From contig NZ_JBHTJN010000009.1 of NCBI RefSeq assembly GCF_042675725.1, positions 206,157 through 270,156 on the forward strand: a DNA stretch of 64,000 nucleotides, read 5' to 3'. Numbering within the stretch: the first letter of the stretch is position 1; the number at the start of each line of letters is the position of its first letter. The notes under the pieces are model-generated. The model did not search any database. It worked only from the letters and a program-made list of their open reading frames with translations, and was not told the origin of the DNA. The stretch comes from Seminibacterium arietis. GTDB taxonomy: Bacteria; Pseudomonadota; Gammaproteobacteria; Enterobacterales; Pasteurellaceae. The translations under genes were made by a program, and so were the position numbers. Positions 18,452 to 28,691 of this stretch are shown here, piece after piece.

Positions 18452-19081
18452 TTACATGCCTTTATATTGGAAATATAACACTGTTGCGGCTACTCTAGAA
18501 TGTACATTTAGTTTACGTAATACATTACGAATATGGACTTTAACTGTTTCTTCCGAAATAAATAACTGCAAAGCAATTTGTTTATTAGAAAGTCCTGTTG
18601 CGACTAATTGTAAAACGTCCATTTCACGCTCAGTTAATTGATTTAAAGGTTCTACTTCTGTTTGGCGTTCCAATAATAAATCTTTTATTGAATCACTCAA
18701 AATAACCTCACCTTGTGCAATACGTTTTATTTGAGTAACTAGTGTATCTGGCTCTGTATCTTTCAATAGATAACCATCAGCACCAGCATCAATTAACGTA
18801 AATACATCATTTTTAGCATCAGATACTGTTAAAATGACAATTCGTGCATCAATACCTTCTCCACGTAGAGCCTTTAATGTATCTAACCCAGATAACCCTT
18901 TCATATTTAGATCTAAAATTATTAGATCAGGTTGAGTACGTAATGCTAGATTAATGCCATCCATTCCGTTTCCAGCGTCCCCTACTACTTCAAAAAGCTC
19001 TTCCAACTCAAGGAGCTGTTTAATCCCCGTACGCATCAACGGGTGATCATCAATAATGATAACTTTCATCTTCTCAAACAT
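18452..19081 (-). CDS. narP: NarP, nitrate/nitrite response regulator
   Basis: NarL/FixJ-type response regulator of 209 residues. The receiver domain has the acidic pair D11-D12 and phosphoacceptor D57 in LDLNMKG. The C-terminal LuxR-type helix-turn-helix contains LSNKQIALQLFISEETVKVH. Agreement with E. coli NarP is strong (SDA..DVF.LIDAGADGYLLKD). No sensor kinase gene is adjacent; NarQ must be elsewhere. The start at 19081 has TTGAGG at good spacing; ATG 19069 is an alternative. It lies 11 bases after cyaA on the same strand, an unusual pairing. Confidence 0.9.
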   Translation of the reverse strand: MFEKMKVIIIDDHPLMRTGIKQLLELEELFEVVGDAGNGMDGINLALRTQPDLIILDLNMKGLSGLDTLKALRGEGIDARIVILTVSDAKNDVFTLIDAGADGYLLKDTEPDTLVTQIKRIAQGEVILSDSIKDLLLERQTEVEPLNQLTEREMDVLQLVATGLSNKQIALQLFISEETVKVHIRNVLRKLNVHSRVAATVLYFQYKGM

Positions 19082-19092
19082 TTTTTCCTCAA

Positions 19093-21600
19093 TTATGACG
19101 ATACCAAACGACTGTAAAACGGAACAATTCTAACCCCATTTTCTACAGGTAACAATTGATAAAACTGTGGATAATTAAAATTTCTCTGCACAATTTTATA
19201 TGGATTATCGCTTCCATCCAACCCAGCAGATTGATAAATATGATTAATTTCTCGAATTTTCTGCTCTTTCTCTCCTTCACAATTACGATAAATTTCAATA
19301 CGATTAGATTCATCTAAAATATAAACATTAAATAATTTATTCGAATTATCTTCAAAAAAGAATTGCAAAAATCCTTCACTTGCAAAAGCATCTATCTCAT
19401 AAGGATATTGCTTTTTATTGTTTAGTAATACTGTCTCTTTTTCTTCAATAGTATCTTTTAAAACTGCTCCAAAATCTTCACTACTAACAAATTGAGGATT
19501 ATGAATTTCTTGTAAGCTAATTCCCCGATCTTCAAAGAAGAATCGCCAGTTTTTTCCAGCTACTCGTAGTAAATTATTTTGTGGTACATCTGTGGTTCCG
19601 ACTTGAATACTGATGCATTTATTTACTAATGCTGTAACGATATTACGCAATGTTTTCTTATAATATTGACTATAACAAAATACATTAACTGATCGAGGTG
19701 GCGTTGCACCACGGTAAATTTTATTGGATAACACTTTTAATGCTAATAAAATTGCATTAGATCCTTCGAAATGTAAAGTGCGGATCTCATTCCATAAATT
19801 TCGATAAGTCAAATCAATACTACCCACTAAACTTTCCTCTTTTGGCCCAAAGCTAAACAAGTCACTTGGTACGATAGTTTGTTTTGTTTGCAATAAGTCT
19901 TTAGTAGGATCCGCAATCAGATTAATCGCAATAACAAGATCTCTAATTTCACAATTATGATTTAATTCTTCGTTACTCGCACTAGGAGTAACCGCAGGTA
20001 GAGATAAACGCAAGTCAGTGAAGAAACAACGTAATTTATATTGATCTACATTTGGGCTATAAACATATAACTCTGTGCTTGGCGTTAATAAACGGTTAAA
20101 GTATGCCCAAGAAACTAATTTATTCAAGTGTTCACCGTATTCAATATGACGAGACTGACCAAATCCCTCAATTGTCGGTGATTGATTTACTAAATACCAG
20201 CCATCTTTAAATAATTTATTGTTTCGAACCTCAATGAAAGTAAGATGCTTTTCTGATAAATCTGAGGAAATCATTGAGTTCAATAACGTAATTTTACCAG
20301 GTAACTCTTCAAAAGCAGTGTAAAGTTTACGAGTTAGTATGCTAATATCTTGTGGCATTATGCTAGAATCCACTTTATATTTACGTGCGAATTCTACTAA
20401 ATGACGATAACTAAACATTAAAAACTTAATTAAATTATTGTGACTTTCTTTAACTCGTTTTATTTTCCAATGAGTACGTTGATTTAATTCTTTTACTAAA
20501 TTTTCTGACCAATCCCATTCTTTCACGAGCTGACTTAATTTATATAATCGCCAGTTGTTTAATTTTGTTCCAACATGATATTCATTTGCTTTCATATAAA
20601 AACTACGGCGTAAAAAGTCCAATCTCTTTACATCATTTAAATCCATCAAGTATTTTGTGGCACGTTCCAACATAGTAAGATAAGGATCAAAATGGTGAGT
20701 AAAATCACCTTGTAGTAGGTGTTTTTTAAACTCTTGTGCAATTAAATAAGTATTTGGATATTCTTGAGAATATGTCTCTAGTAAAATGATTTTTAATACA
20801 GATTTATAAGGAGCATCAATTCCTTTATAGAGTTGCCATAAACTTGCACCAAAATATTCATTAGCAGAAAATGCCCCTAATCCACCAAAATCTACCCAAT
20901 CATTTGGATCAATTACACCTTCAGCAATTAAGCGTCCAACTTCACTTTCATACTCTTTTTCTTGTTCAACATCTAGATGCAACCATAATAGTGGCTTGCC
21001 CGCTAATCGAATAACTGAGCGATAAAATTCATCTAATAACAACATATATTGTGCTGAACCACAATTCTCTGCTGTCAGTGGTTCAGCATAACGAAAACTA
21101 CGAAAACGATTTTGATCCATAAGATAGAGATTAATTTCAATCCCTATCTGCAATGCCCATTTTTGTAATGATTCAGATTTTTTAGCTAAAAGATACCGCT
21201 CTTTTATGCTTAAGTCTTCACGATGACAAACCCAAATATCTAAATCTGAGCTAGGCGTTTGACTAATAGAAGCTATACTCCCCATAACATATACCCCTAA
21301 AATAGGACAACAAGTACGATCAGAAAAAGCTTCGATCTCTAGTTTAAGAGTACAAAATTGAGTATCATCAAGACGTTTTATGAGATAATGTTGTTGATAA
21401 TCAGACAGTTGAAAATCAGCAATACCTACCACAGCATTTTCAATATAGCCAGGCAGATCGCTATGATTAACATGTAACAGCAAGGTTATCAGTTCAAATA
21501 CGTGATTAAACTGTGTGGAAGATCCTGATAATGCACGTTCAAAACGTAACTTATCTAAATACTTGACTCGTTCCCTTGCTCTATTAAGATCGTAATTCAA
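19093..21600 (-). CDS. cyaA: Class I adenylate cyclase
   Basis: CyaA makes cAMP from ATP, the effector of CRP. 835 residues, close to the E. coli length. The N-terminal catalytic domain carries GSIASISQTPSSDLDIWVCH, and the C-terminal regulatory half includes FCYSQYYKK and DGFASEG-like stretches (here IDAFASEGFLQFFFE). The start codon is TTG at 21600: the chain from it (MNYDLNRARERVKYLDKL) aligns residue for residue in length with E. coli CyaA, which also uses UUG. A TAGGTG sits upstream. Divergent from hemC, as in E. coli; narP follows 11 bases later. Confidence 0.94.
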   Translation of the reverse strand: MNYDLNRARERVKYLDKLRFERALSGSSTQFNHVFELITLLLHVNHSDLPGYIENAVVGIADFQLSDYQQHYLIKRLDDTQFCTLKLEIEAFSDRTCCPILGVYVMGSIASISQTPSSDLDIWVCHREDLSIKERYLLAKKSESLQKWALQIGIEINLYLMDQNRFRSFRYAEPLTAENCGSAQYMLLLDEFYRSVIRLAGKPLLWLHLDVEQEKEYESEVGRLIAEGVIDPNDWVDFGGLGAFSANEYFGASLWQLYKGIDAPYKSVLKIILLETYSQEYPNTYLIAQEFKKHLLQGDFTHHFDPYLTMLERATKYLMDLNDVKRLDFLRRSFYMKANEYHVGTKLNNWRLYKLSQLVKEWDWSENLVKELNQRTHWKIKRVKESHNNLIKFLMFSYRHLVEFARKYKVDSSIMPQDISILTRKLYTAFEELPGKITLLNSMISSDLSEKHLTFIEVRNNKLFKDGWYLVNQSPTIEGFGQSRHIEYGEHLNKLVSWAYFNRLLTPSTELYVYSPNVDQYKLRCFFTDLRLSLPAVTPSASNEELNHNCEIRDLVIAINLIADPTKDLLQTKQTIVPSDLFSFGPKEESLVGSIDLTYRNLWNEIRTLHFEGSNAILLALKVLSNKIYRGATPPRSVNVFCYSQYYKKTLRNIVTALVNKCISIQVGTTDVPQNNLLRVAGKNWRFFFEDRGISLQEIHNPQFVSSEDFGAVLKDTIEEKETVLLNNKKQYPYEIDAFASEGFLQFFFEDNSNKLFNVYILDESNRIEIYRNCEGEKEQKIREINHIYQSAGLDGSDNPYKIVQRNFNYPQFYQLLPVENGVRIVPFYSRLVSS

Positions 21601-21650
21601 ACAACACCTAAAAAGAAGAGTAACCGCATACTAAACGAAAAACAGCCCAC

Positions 21651-21682
21651 TTCATTGAGATACTATCATTTCGCTCAATGAA
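21651..21682. repeat. Nine-base inverted repeat between cyaA and hemC
   Basis: TTCATTGAG at 21651-21659 and CTCAATGAA at 21674-21682, 14 bases apart. It may be a regulatory dyad or a stem in the cyaA leader. No perfect CRP palindrome was found in this gap. Confidence 0.35.
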
Positions 21683-21795
21683 ACAAGCTTTATCGTTAAT
21701 TCTAACGTTCTCTACTCTATCACTTAGCTTAAATTAAAGCAAAATTTTTAAATCAAAATTGGTATTTTTTCATAACAATGATAGGATATTCACTA

Positions 21796-21804
21796 TGATA
21801 TAAT
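21796..21804 (+). promoter_or_regulatory. Extended -10 promoter of hemC
   Basis: TGATATAAT at 21796-21804 is an exact extended -10 (TGnTATAAT). It predicts a start near 21811 and a leader of only about 16 bases with no clear Shine-Dalgarno. Confidence 0.5.
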
Positions 21805-21826
21805 TTATATAACTATTTCTATATTC

Positions 21827-22747
21827 ATGAAAAATACGCTAAAAATCGCCACGCGTCAAAGTCCGCTTGCACTATGGCAAGCAAATTATATAAAAACTCA
21901 ATTAAATACACTTTATCCTAAATTGGAAATTCAACTAGTTCCAATGGTTACAAAAGGTGATGTTATTTTAGATACACCGCTCGCTAAAATTGGCGGTAAA
22001 GGATTATTTGTCAAAGAATTAGAGCACGCATTACTACAAAATATCGCAGATATTGCGGTACATTCCATGAAAGATGTACCCATGCAATTTCCCGAAGGGC
22101 TAGATTTAGCAGTAATTTGTAAGCGAGAGGATCCTCGTGATGCTTTTGTTTCAAATAATTACCGCACTTTATCTGAACTTCCCCAAGGGGCAATAGTAGG
22201 TACGTCTAGCTTACGTCGCCAATGTCAGCTAAAAAATTTACGTCCCGATTTAGATATTCGATCATTACGTGGAAATGTAGGAACACGATTAAGTAAATTA
22301 GATAATAACGAATATGATGCAATTATTTTAGCTTCAGCGGGATTGATTAGACTAAATATGACTAATCGCATTAGCTCTTTTATTGATACTGATACTTCTC
22401 TACCCGCGGTAGGACAAGGGGCTGTAGGTATTGAATGTCGAATTAATGACATGGAAGTACAAGAATTACTTAGACCTTTAGCTGATTCAGCTACTACACA
22501 TTGTGTCATAGCAGAACGTGCCATGAATAAACACTTGCAAGGGGGCTGTCAAGTACCTATAGGTGGCTATGCTGTCATAACGAAAGATGAAAAATTACAT
22601 TTAAAAGCCCTTGTTGGTGCCTTAGATGGTTCTAAAATTATCCGAGCCGACGGTAAAAGCACTTTACAGCACGCCGAACAATTGGGTATAGAAATCGCTG
22701 AAAAGCTATTAGAGCAAGGTGCTAATGAAATTTTACAAAAAATATAA
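21827..22747 (+). CDS. hemC: Porphobilinogen deaminase
   Basis: HemC polymerises four porphobilinogens to hydroxymethylbilane. 306 residues. Visible are [18 protein letters not shown] residues near the start, [21 protein letters not shown], and the dipyrromethane-cofactor cysteine C241 in [10 protein letters not shown]. The gene is intact and heads hemC-hemD-hemX-hemY, divergent from cyaA as in E. coli. Its presence argues that the organism makes its own porphyrin, unlike H. influenzae. Confidence 0.95.
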   Translation: MKNTLKIATRQSPLALWQANYIKTQLNTLYPKLEIQLVPMVTKGDVILDTPLAKIGGKGLFVKELEHALLQNIADIAVHSMKDVPMQFPEGLDLAVICKREDPRDAFVSNNYRTLSELPQGAIVGTSSLRRQCQLKNLRPDLDIRSLRGNVGTRLSKLDNNEYDAIILASAGLIRLNMTNRISSFIDTDTSLPAVGQGAVGIECRINDMEVQELLRPLADSATTHCVIAERAMNKHLQGGCQVPIGGYAVITKDEKLHLKALVGALDGSKIIRADGKSTLQHAEQLGIEIAEKLLEQGANEILQKI

Positions 22748-22767
22748 TAAAGATAGTGGGGACAAAA

Positions 22768-23514
22768 ATGGCAGTATTAGTCACTCGCTCCGATGAAAGA
22801 GGGGGGCAACTAGTAAATATGCTAAATAAAGCGGGTATCGTTGCAATCCACTTGCCATTGTTTTCTATTGAACCTGGTCGTGAAATAAACGAATTACCAA
22901 ATAAATATAAACAATTAAAATCGGGCGATTATATTTTTGCAGTTTCAAAAAATGCCGTAAATTATGCTGTGCAAACTCTTAAAAATACAGGCTTTCATTG
23001 GCGTTCAGATTTAAACTATTTTACAGTAGGACAACGTACAGCAGAATACTTTGCTAGTCAAACAGGGCAAGTAATTCTCTATCCTTGGCAACAAGAAAAT
23101 AGTGAGGGCGTATTATCTTTACCAGCTATGCAAAAGTTAAACGATAAAAGAATCTTGATTTTACGCGGTAATGGTGGCAGAGAATTATTCCCTCATAAAG
23201 CTCATGAAAGAGGTGCCGAAGTTGATATTGTGGAATGCTATCAACGTGTTCCTGTTAACTACAACAATGAAGAACAATCAAGTGTATGTAAACGTGCTGG
23301 CGTGAATACTATTATAGTAACAAGTGTAGAGATTTTAACTTATCTTATGGATTTTGTGCCTAAAACCGATCATAATTGGTTGAAAAATTGCCGCTTGATT
23401 ACTATTAGTCGTCGAATAAAACAATTTGCATTGCATTTTGGTTGGAAAAATATTGTTATTTCACCAAGAGCAGACAATCAGAGTTTGCTACAAACTCTGC
23501 TACAATCAGAATAA
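22768..23514 (+). CDS. hemD: Uroporphyrinogen-III synthase
   Basis: HemD cyclises hydroxymethylbilane to uroporphyrinogen III. 248 residues from ATG 22768, which has GTGGGGA upstream; an in-frame GTG at 22756 lies in that ribosome-binding site and is rejected. The family is poorly conserved; VLVTRSDERGGQL at the N-terminus, ILRGNGGRELF and the VTSVE stretch match it. It follows hemC by 20 bases. Confidence 0.88.
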   Translation: MAVLVTRSDERGGQLVNMLNKAGIVAIHLPLFSIEPGREINELPNKYKQLKSGDYIFAVSKNAVNYAVQTLKNTGFHWRSDLNYFTVGQRTAEYFASQTGQVILYPWQQENSEGVLSLPAMQKLNDKRILILRGNGGRELFPHKAHERGAEVDIVECYQRVPVNYNNEEQSSVCKRAGVNTIIVTSVEILTYLMDFVPKTDHNWLKNCRLITISRRIKQFALHFGWKNIVISPRADNQSLLQTLLQSE

Positions 23515-23550
23515 CATATCACTTTCAATGTATTGATTAAGGAATAGAAA

Positions 23551-24888
23551 ATGGCTAAACAGAAAAACAACACCAATACTGACAATATTGATGAGTTAGA
23601 GGTAATAGAAGTATTAGATACTTCAACAATTGATGAAGAAAGTAAGAGCGTTGACAAAAAAGTTCTAGAAAACGAAGTGAATACTTCATCTATTGAACCT
23701 CAACCTGAGAAAGTAATAGTAAAAAAAAGTGGTACTGCATTATCCTTATTAGCAATTTTAATTGCACTTAGCTTAGGTTTTATAGGTTATTATGGGTATC
23801 AATACACTCAAGGTCAAATGACAGATATTGAACAAAAATTAGCTTCACTTAAGCAAAAAACCGAAAATTCAGTTAATTTTGAATCCTCCTCTCAACTCAA
23901 CGCAACATTAAAACAAGATAAGGAACAACTAGAAAAATTAACTATTGCTTTTAAAGAACATAGTGAAAAAATTACTGAACTTCAACGTGAAATATCAATA
24001 AAAGATCAATCTATCAATGCCCTTCAAACTCAAATTAACCGTTTAGATTCAAAAACTAGAGCTGAGCAACCTAATGATTGGTTACTTTCAGAGGCTGACT
24101 TTTTATTAAACAATGCATTAAGAAAATTAGTTTTAGATAACGACATAGATACTGCGGTATCTTTACTCAAAATTGCTGATGAAACTCTCGCAAAAGTATC
24201 CAATCCAAATACTGCAAATATTCGAGTAGCAATAAACGAAGATTTAAAACTATTACTTTCTCTCAATAACATTGATCAAAATGCGATTATGCAACGCCTA
24301 TCACTATTAGCCAATACCGTTGATGAGCTATCTGTATTAGACGTAAATTTTGAGCAACCTAAAAATGATACAACATTAAGTGATTCAGTAACTGACTGGA
24401 AAGAAAATGCTGGAAAAAGTGCGGTCTCTTTTTTAAATCATTTTATCCGTATTACACCTAGAAATAATGATAGCAAACCCCTTTTAGCACCAAATCAAGA
24501 TATTTATTTAAGAGAAAATATCCGCTTACGTTTACAGCTGGCAATCATGGCAGTGCCTCGCCAACAAAATGAGCTTTATAAACAATCTTTAGAGACAGTT
24601 GCTTCTTGGGTAAGAAGTTATTTTGATACTAATACAGAGACAGCCCAAAATTTTTTGAAAGACATTGATGAGCTTGCCGAACAGTCCATTTATGTTGATG
24701 CACCAGAGCAACTCAATAGCTTAAATATATTAGATAAATTACTAAACAAAAAAACTACCGAATTTAATAAAGTAGAAATTTCCGTTGATAAATCTATAAA
24801 AAACACAACTGATTTAGCAGTTGAAGAAAAAAAACCGACAATGAAAACCGATACATTAGAGAATGTAAAACAGCAACAGGGGAAATAA
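23551..24888 (+). CDS. hemX: HemX, putative membrane protein of the hem operon
   Basis: HemX-type protein of 445 residues. An acidic, low-complexity cytoplasmic N-terminus (about 1-60) is followed by one transmembrane segment (about 61-85), a coiled coil (about 88-160) and a helical periplasmic domain. Often labelled uroporphyrin-III C-methyltransferase, but no methyltransferase motif is visible; its role is uncertain, perhaps a scaffold for haem enzymes. AAGGAATAG precedes the ATG. It sits between hemD and hemY. Confidence 0.85.
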   Translation: MAKQKNNTNTDNIDELEVIEVLDTSTIDEESKSVDKKVLENEVNTSSIEPQPEKVIVKKSGTALSLLAILIALSLGFIGYYGYQYTQGQMTDIEQKLASLKQKTENSVNFESSSQLNATLKQDKEQLEKLTIAFKEHSEKITELQREISIKDQSINALQTQINRLDSKTRAEQPNDWLLSEADFLLNNALRKLVLDNDIDTAVSLLKIADETLAKVSNPNTANIRVAINEDLKLLLSLNNIDQNAIMQRLSLLANTVDELSVLDVNFEQPKNDTTLSDSVTDWKENAGKSAVSFLNHFIRITPRNNDSKPLLAPNQDIYLRENIRLRLQLAIMAVPRQQNELYKQSLETVASWVRSYFDTNTETAQNFLKDIDELAEQSIYVDAPEQLNSLNILDKLLNKKTTEFNKVEISVDKSIKNTTDLAVEEKKPTMKTDTLENVKQQQGK

Positions 24889-24891
24889 GGT

Positions 24892-26157
24892 ATGTTTAGA
24901 ACATTATTTTTAATGCTAGTGTTACTTGCTGGCTTAGTCGCAGGACCTTATTTGTCAGGTAAGCAAGGCTATGTTTTAATCGAAACGAACAGCTTTAATA
25001 TCGAAATGTCATTAACAACATTGGTTATTCTTTTCGTTATTGCAATGGCAATTGTTTATGCAATTGAGTGGGTTATTACTCGTTTCTTCCGCCTAAGTAA
25101 CAATACTTATGGCTGGTTTTCAAATCGCAAACGCCGAAAAGCTCAGAAACAAACTATCGAAGGGCTAATACGCATGCAAGCTGGTGATTACTCCAAAGCA
25201 GAAAAATTAATAGGTAAAAATGCAAAACATGCTGATGAACCTGTGTTTAATTTTATTAAAGCTGCGGAAGCTGCACAACAGCGTGGAGATGAATTTAGTG
25301 CTAATAATTACTTACTTAAGGCGGCTGAAATTGCAGGTTCTGATAGTCTTGTCGTTGAAATTGCTCGCACTAAAATTTTATTACAGCAAAATAAATTACC
25401 AGCGGCACGAAGTGCAGTAGATAGTTTGTTAGAAATGACAAGTCGCAATAAAGAAGTTTTAAAATTAGCAGTAGATATTTATTTACGCTCACATGCTTAT
25501 CAAGCACTGGATAATATTTTAGATCAAATAGAAAACACAGGACTGTATTCAACAACAGAATTCAACCAGCTACAGCAAAAAATTGAAGATGGACTACTCG
25601 ATGAAAAAATGAATGAATATGGTGTTGATGGTCTAATTGAATGGTGGAATAATCAACCTAAAAAACGCCGAAATGATCTCTATGTTAAAATCGGTCTAAT
25701 TCGCCGTTTAGTTGACTGTGACGATCACGAAACAGCTAACGAACTTGCACTGGAGACTTTGAAAAAAATAGATGATTCTTCGTCACTTAGTGATTCACTT
25801 TGTCTCCAAATCTCTCGTTTGCAACCAACAGATAATAGCAAGTTAATAAAAATATTGGAAAAACGCATTAGACAGATAGATAAAACACAAAGTTGTTGTA
25901 TTTACCGCTGTTTAGGTTATCTCTATGTACGTAATGGAGATTTCGCTAAGGCAAGCAATGCGTTTAAACAAGTAATTGATAGCAATTCTCTTGAACCTAA
26001 TGACACTACGATGGTAATTTACGCTTTCGAGCAAAATGGTGATGCAGACCTCGCAGAGCAGGTTCGTCATAGCAGTCTACAATCTGCTATGGCTGTGAAA
26101 AATATTCATTATCCTGCTTCTAAAACAAAAGAAAATTCTACCGCACTTTCAGCTTAA
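24892..26157 (+). CDS. hemY: HemY, TPR-containing membrane protein of the hem operon
   Basis: 421-residue inner-membrane protein with two N-terminal transmembrane segments (about 1-22 and 41-63) and tetratricopeptide-like helical repeats (about 90-400). HemY is conserved downstream of HemX and is thought to act in late haem synthesis, though its biochemistry is not settled. AAATAAGGT precedes the ATG, three bases after hemX. A hairpin follows the gene. Confidence 0.88.
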   Translation: MFRTLFLMLVLLAGLVAGPYLSGKQGYVLIETNSFNIEMSLTTLVILFVIAMAIVYAIEWVITRFFRLSNNTYGWFSNRKRRKAQKQTIEGLIRMQAGDYSKAEKLIGKNAKHADEPVFNFIKAAEAAQQRGDEFSANNYLLKAAEIAGSDSLVVEIARTKILLQQNKLPAARSAVDSLLEMTSRNKEVLKLAVDIYLRSHAYQALDNILDQIENTGLYSTTEFNQLQQKIEDGLLDEKMNEYGVDGLIEWWNNQPKKRRNDLYVKIGLIRRLVDCDDHETANELALETLKKIDDSSSLSDSLCLQISRLQPTDNSKLIKILEKRIRQIDKTQSCCIYRCLGYLYVRNGDFAKASNAFKQVIDSNSLEPNDTTMVIYAFEQNGDADLAEQVRHSSLQSAMAVKNIHYPASKTKENSTALSA

Positions 26158-26172
26158 AATAATGTTCTATAT

Positions 26173-26198
26173 GATGCTCTGTCTATTTACAGAGCATC
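26173..26198 (+). terminator. Hairpin after hemY
   Basis: Perfect 10-base stem GATGCTCTGT / ACAGAGCATC with six-base loop, 16 bases after the hemY stop. The T-run after it is poor, so termination is only probable. Confidence 0.5.
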
Positions 26199-26274
26199 AA
26201 TACTACCTTTTAAACTAATAATGTTGCTTTACTATTTCTCTTATTGAGTAACACGTTTACTTCTATAGCTCATC

Positions 26275-26307
26275 AATAAAAAAGGCTGTCTTTAAAAAAA
26301 CAGCCTT
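26275..26307 (-). terminator. Rho-independent terminator of the TonB-receptor gene
   Basis: On the minus strand an eight-base stem (AAGGCTGT / ACAGCCTT arms at 26282-26289 and 26300-26307) is followed by TTTTTT, about 40 bases past the receptor stop. Confidence 0.7.
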
Positions 26308-26348
26308 AAAACAACATCAAATTATCGTTAACTAACGATTAATCTAAG

Positions 26349-28340
26349 TTAAAATGTGTAGTTCACACCTAAACGGAAATCTCTACCTTTTCCTGGCAAA
26401 GAATTGATTCCTGTACGTTGTGCATGAGATTTATAATTTTTATCAAATAAATTATTAATCCCTAAATTGATAATTAGATTATCATTTGCTTGCCAACTTG
26501 CGTATAAATCATGAACCCCATAACCTGCACGTTTACCGCCACCGCTACCGCGATTACTATCTTCAAAACCAGCGCCTTCAACAAAGCGACCTTTCCAACC
26601 AATTTCTAAATTAGGTTGTTCAAATTTATAAGAAGCAGCTGTTGTCCAAGTACGCCCCATTGGAATAGAAGTTGTTGTTTTATCATAAGTTGTGCCATTT
26701 AATTTTGGTTTAGAATAAGCTACACCAGCTCTTAGTTTTAAACTACCATATTTAAATGCAGCACCTAATTCATAGCCCTGGTTTTTCAATTTACCTGAGT
26801 TATAGATTAAACAACTGTATCTATCATGCTTACCACTAGCATTAGGACTCCCAATCCCACTACATTCATTATTTTTGGTACTTTGGAAATTTTGAAGGTC
26901 ATCTATGCTCTGCCAAAAATAACTACCATTTAAAGAAAACGTATCTGTTAAATCATAATTAAAACCAAGTTCAATATTTTCAGAATGTTCTGCTTTTAAA
27001 TCACTTGCTGATGAAAATATATCTTTTCCTGTTGCTGCTTGTACTTCACGTAAACGTGGACTACGACTAGCAAAGTTCCAATTCGCATTAAAATGAAGAT
27101 CTTTAGTCGCCTCAACAATCAATCCAAGACTCGGATTAAATCTTCCATCACTTACTTCTTTGCCATCCATTGCTTTAAATTTAAATGCATCAAAACGCAA
27201 TCCTGTCGTCAGCGTAACTGGACCGAATCCCCAGATACCCTCACCATAGAAGCCTAGATCTTGTTTTTGTTGATCTGCAACACCTTCTAATTTTTCAGGT
27301 TGTATCCCTTCCTGATGACGATAGTTGATTCCAAATTTCATTAAATGCTTATTAGCAATCGGAAGATCAACATTTATATTCGCCCCTCTTGTCTCAATTT
27401 CTGAATATTTTTGTTTCAATTTCATACCAGGTTTCATTTCCTGATCTTTACTCATTTCCATAACATAAGCATTTGCTTTCATTTCAGAAAATGGACCAAT
27501 ATTACGACCTATATACTCCAGGTTAGTAGTGTCTGTTTTTGTTACACGATAGCTACGATGGTTGTCTGCATCAGATTTTTGAGGATTAAAGGAAAAATCA
27601 AACTCTTCACGCATGTTACGCTCACCATGAAAACGTTATTGACGATGACTTAACACAACACGATTATTTTCATTAATATCTACTCCTAATTTAAATAGGA
27701 GACCTCGCTGTCCAAGTTCGCTACCTTTTACTTTTCTACTATTCCCATCTTCATACTCTTCATCAGCAACCCAATTTGCACTTACTAACGCATCAAATGC
27801 ACCAGATTTACCATAAACAGTTGTACCTTGTGTATTACCTTTATTACTATAAACTCCAGCATGCAATTTAAATCCGATATTTTGACCTTCTTTTAACAAA
27901 TCTTGAGCATCAACTGTTGTTGCCACAATAGCTCCACTAGTCGCACCAATTCCTGCACTTGCAGAACCTGTTCCTTTTTGAACATCAATACGCTTGATCA
28001 AAGCTGGATCTATCATGAAACGACCCTGATGATGGAAAATTTGGGTATCTGAGTGAGTATTATCAATTTTAAAATCAATTTGATCTTCCCCCATACCTCG
28101 AATAGTAACCCACTGAGACGTTCCGCCATTACCACCGCCAAAACTAATAGATGGCTCCGCTTGTAGAATACCCCGCAGATCAGTTTCTGTACTCTTAGAT
28201 TGATCACTTAGAGTTACAATGTTGGTTTTGCTTTTCGCTCCCGTGTTATGTTCAACTACATTGATAACATCAAGCATTTCTGCTTGCACAGCGGTTGCAA
28301 CAAAAGCTGCAATTGGCAAAAGAGTAAAATATTTTTTCAT
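26349..28340 (-). pseudogene. TonB-dependent outer-membrane receptor, interrupted by one nonsense codon
   Basis: A 664-codon receptor gene. Signal peptide (1-20, cleavage VQA), TonB-box-like DVINVVE, plug domain with TIRGMGEDQIDFKID and VQKGTGSASAGIGA, then a beta-barrel ending in an aromatic (F-type) C-terminus. Codon 235 is TAA (27638-27636). The 21 bases after it encode seven sense codons (RFHGERN) before an ATG, in the same frame, so one base substitution splits the gene; the restored chain reads through without gap. The plug fragment alone cannot work. The family suggests iron or haem uptake, consistent with the Fur-like box upstream; substrate unknown. Sequencing error is the main alternative. 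Confidence 0.88.
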
Positions 28341-28367
28341 TATAAATACCTACAATTGGTTATTAAA

Positions 28368-28386
28368 GATGATAGTGATTATTATT
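28368..28386 (-). promoter_or_regulatory. Fur-box-like site before the TonB receptor
   Basis: The 19 bases match the Fur consensus GATAATGATAATCATTATC at 13 positions when read on the minus strand, 27 bases before the receptor ATG. Iron repression is therefore likely. Confidence 0.45.
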
Positions 28387-28691
28387 TAATTAAATTTGGA
28401 AGTCAAACTTTTTTTATAATAAAAAAACAATTTATTAACCATATAAAAACAATTAGTTAAGTAAATAATCACTCAACTTAACTAAATGTAAATATCCTAA
28501 CTGTCTTTAATTTTTTACAAAATATATTAAACATATTTATTTACTTTAATAAATAACCGCACTTTTATTGTGTTTTTTTCATGACAAAGTTCACAATTTT
28601 AAAAGAAAAAGATTGCTTTTTTTTAACAACTTGATAACTTCAACATCATTATAGTAAACAAAAATACCCTGTTTTTAATTAAGGATAAACT
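28387..28691. other. A+T-rich gap between the TonB receptor and the DASS transporter
   Basis: No gene seen. It holds an exact uptake signal at 28556-28564 and an imperfect CRP-type site CATGA-N6-TCACA at 28580-28595, about 96 bases before the transporter ATG. The CRP match is three of five on the left arm and five of five on the right. Confidence 0.5.

Noticed and set aside
26349..27614. Separate outer-membrane protein gene starting at ATG 27614
   Set aside because: It has no signal peptide and continues the receptor in frame after a single stop codon, so it is the barrel half of one gene.
28580..28595. CRP site before the DASS transporter as a firm call
   Set aside because: The left arm matches only three of five bases.
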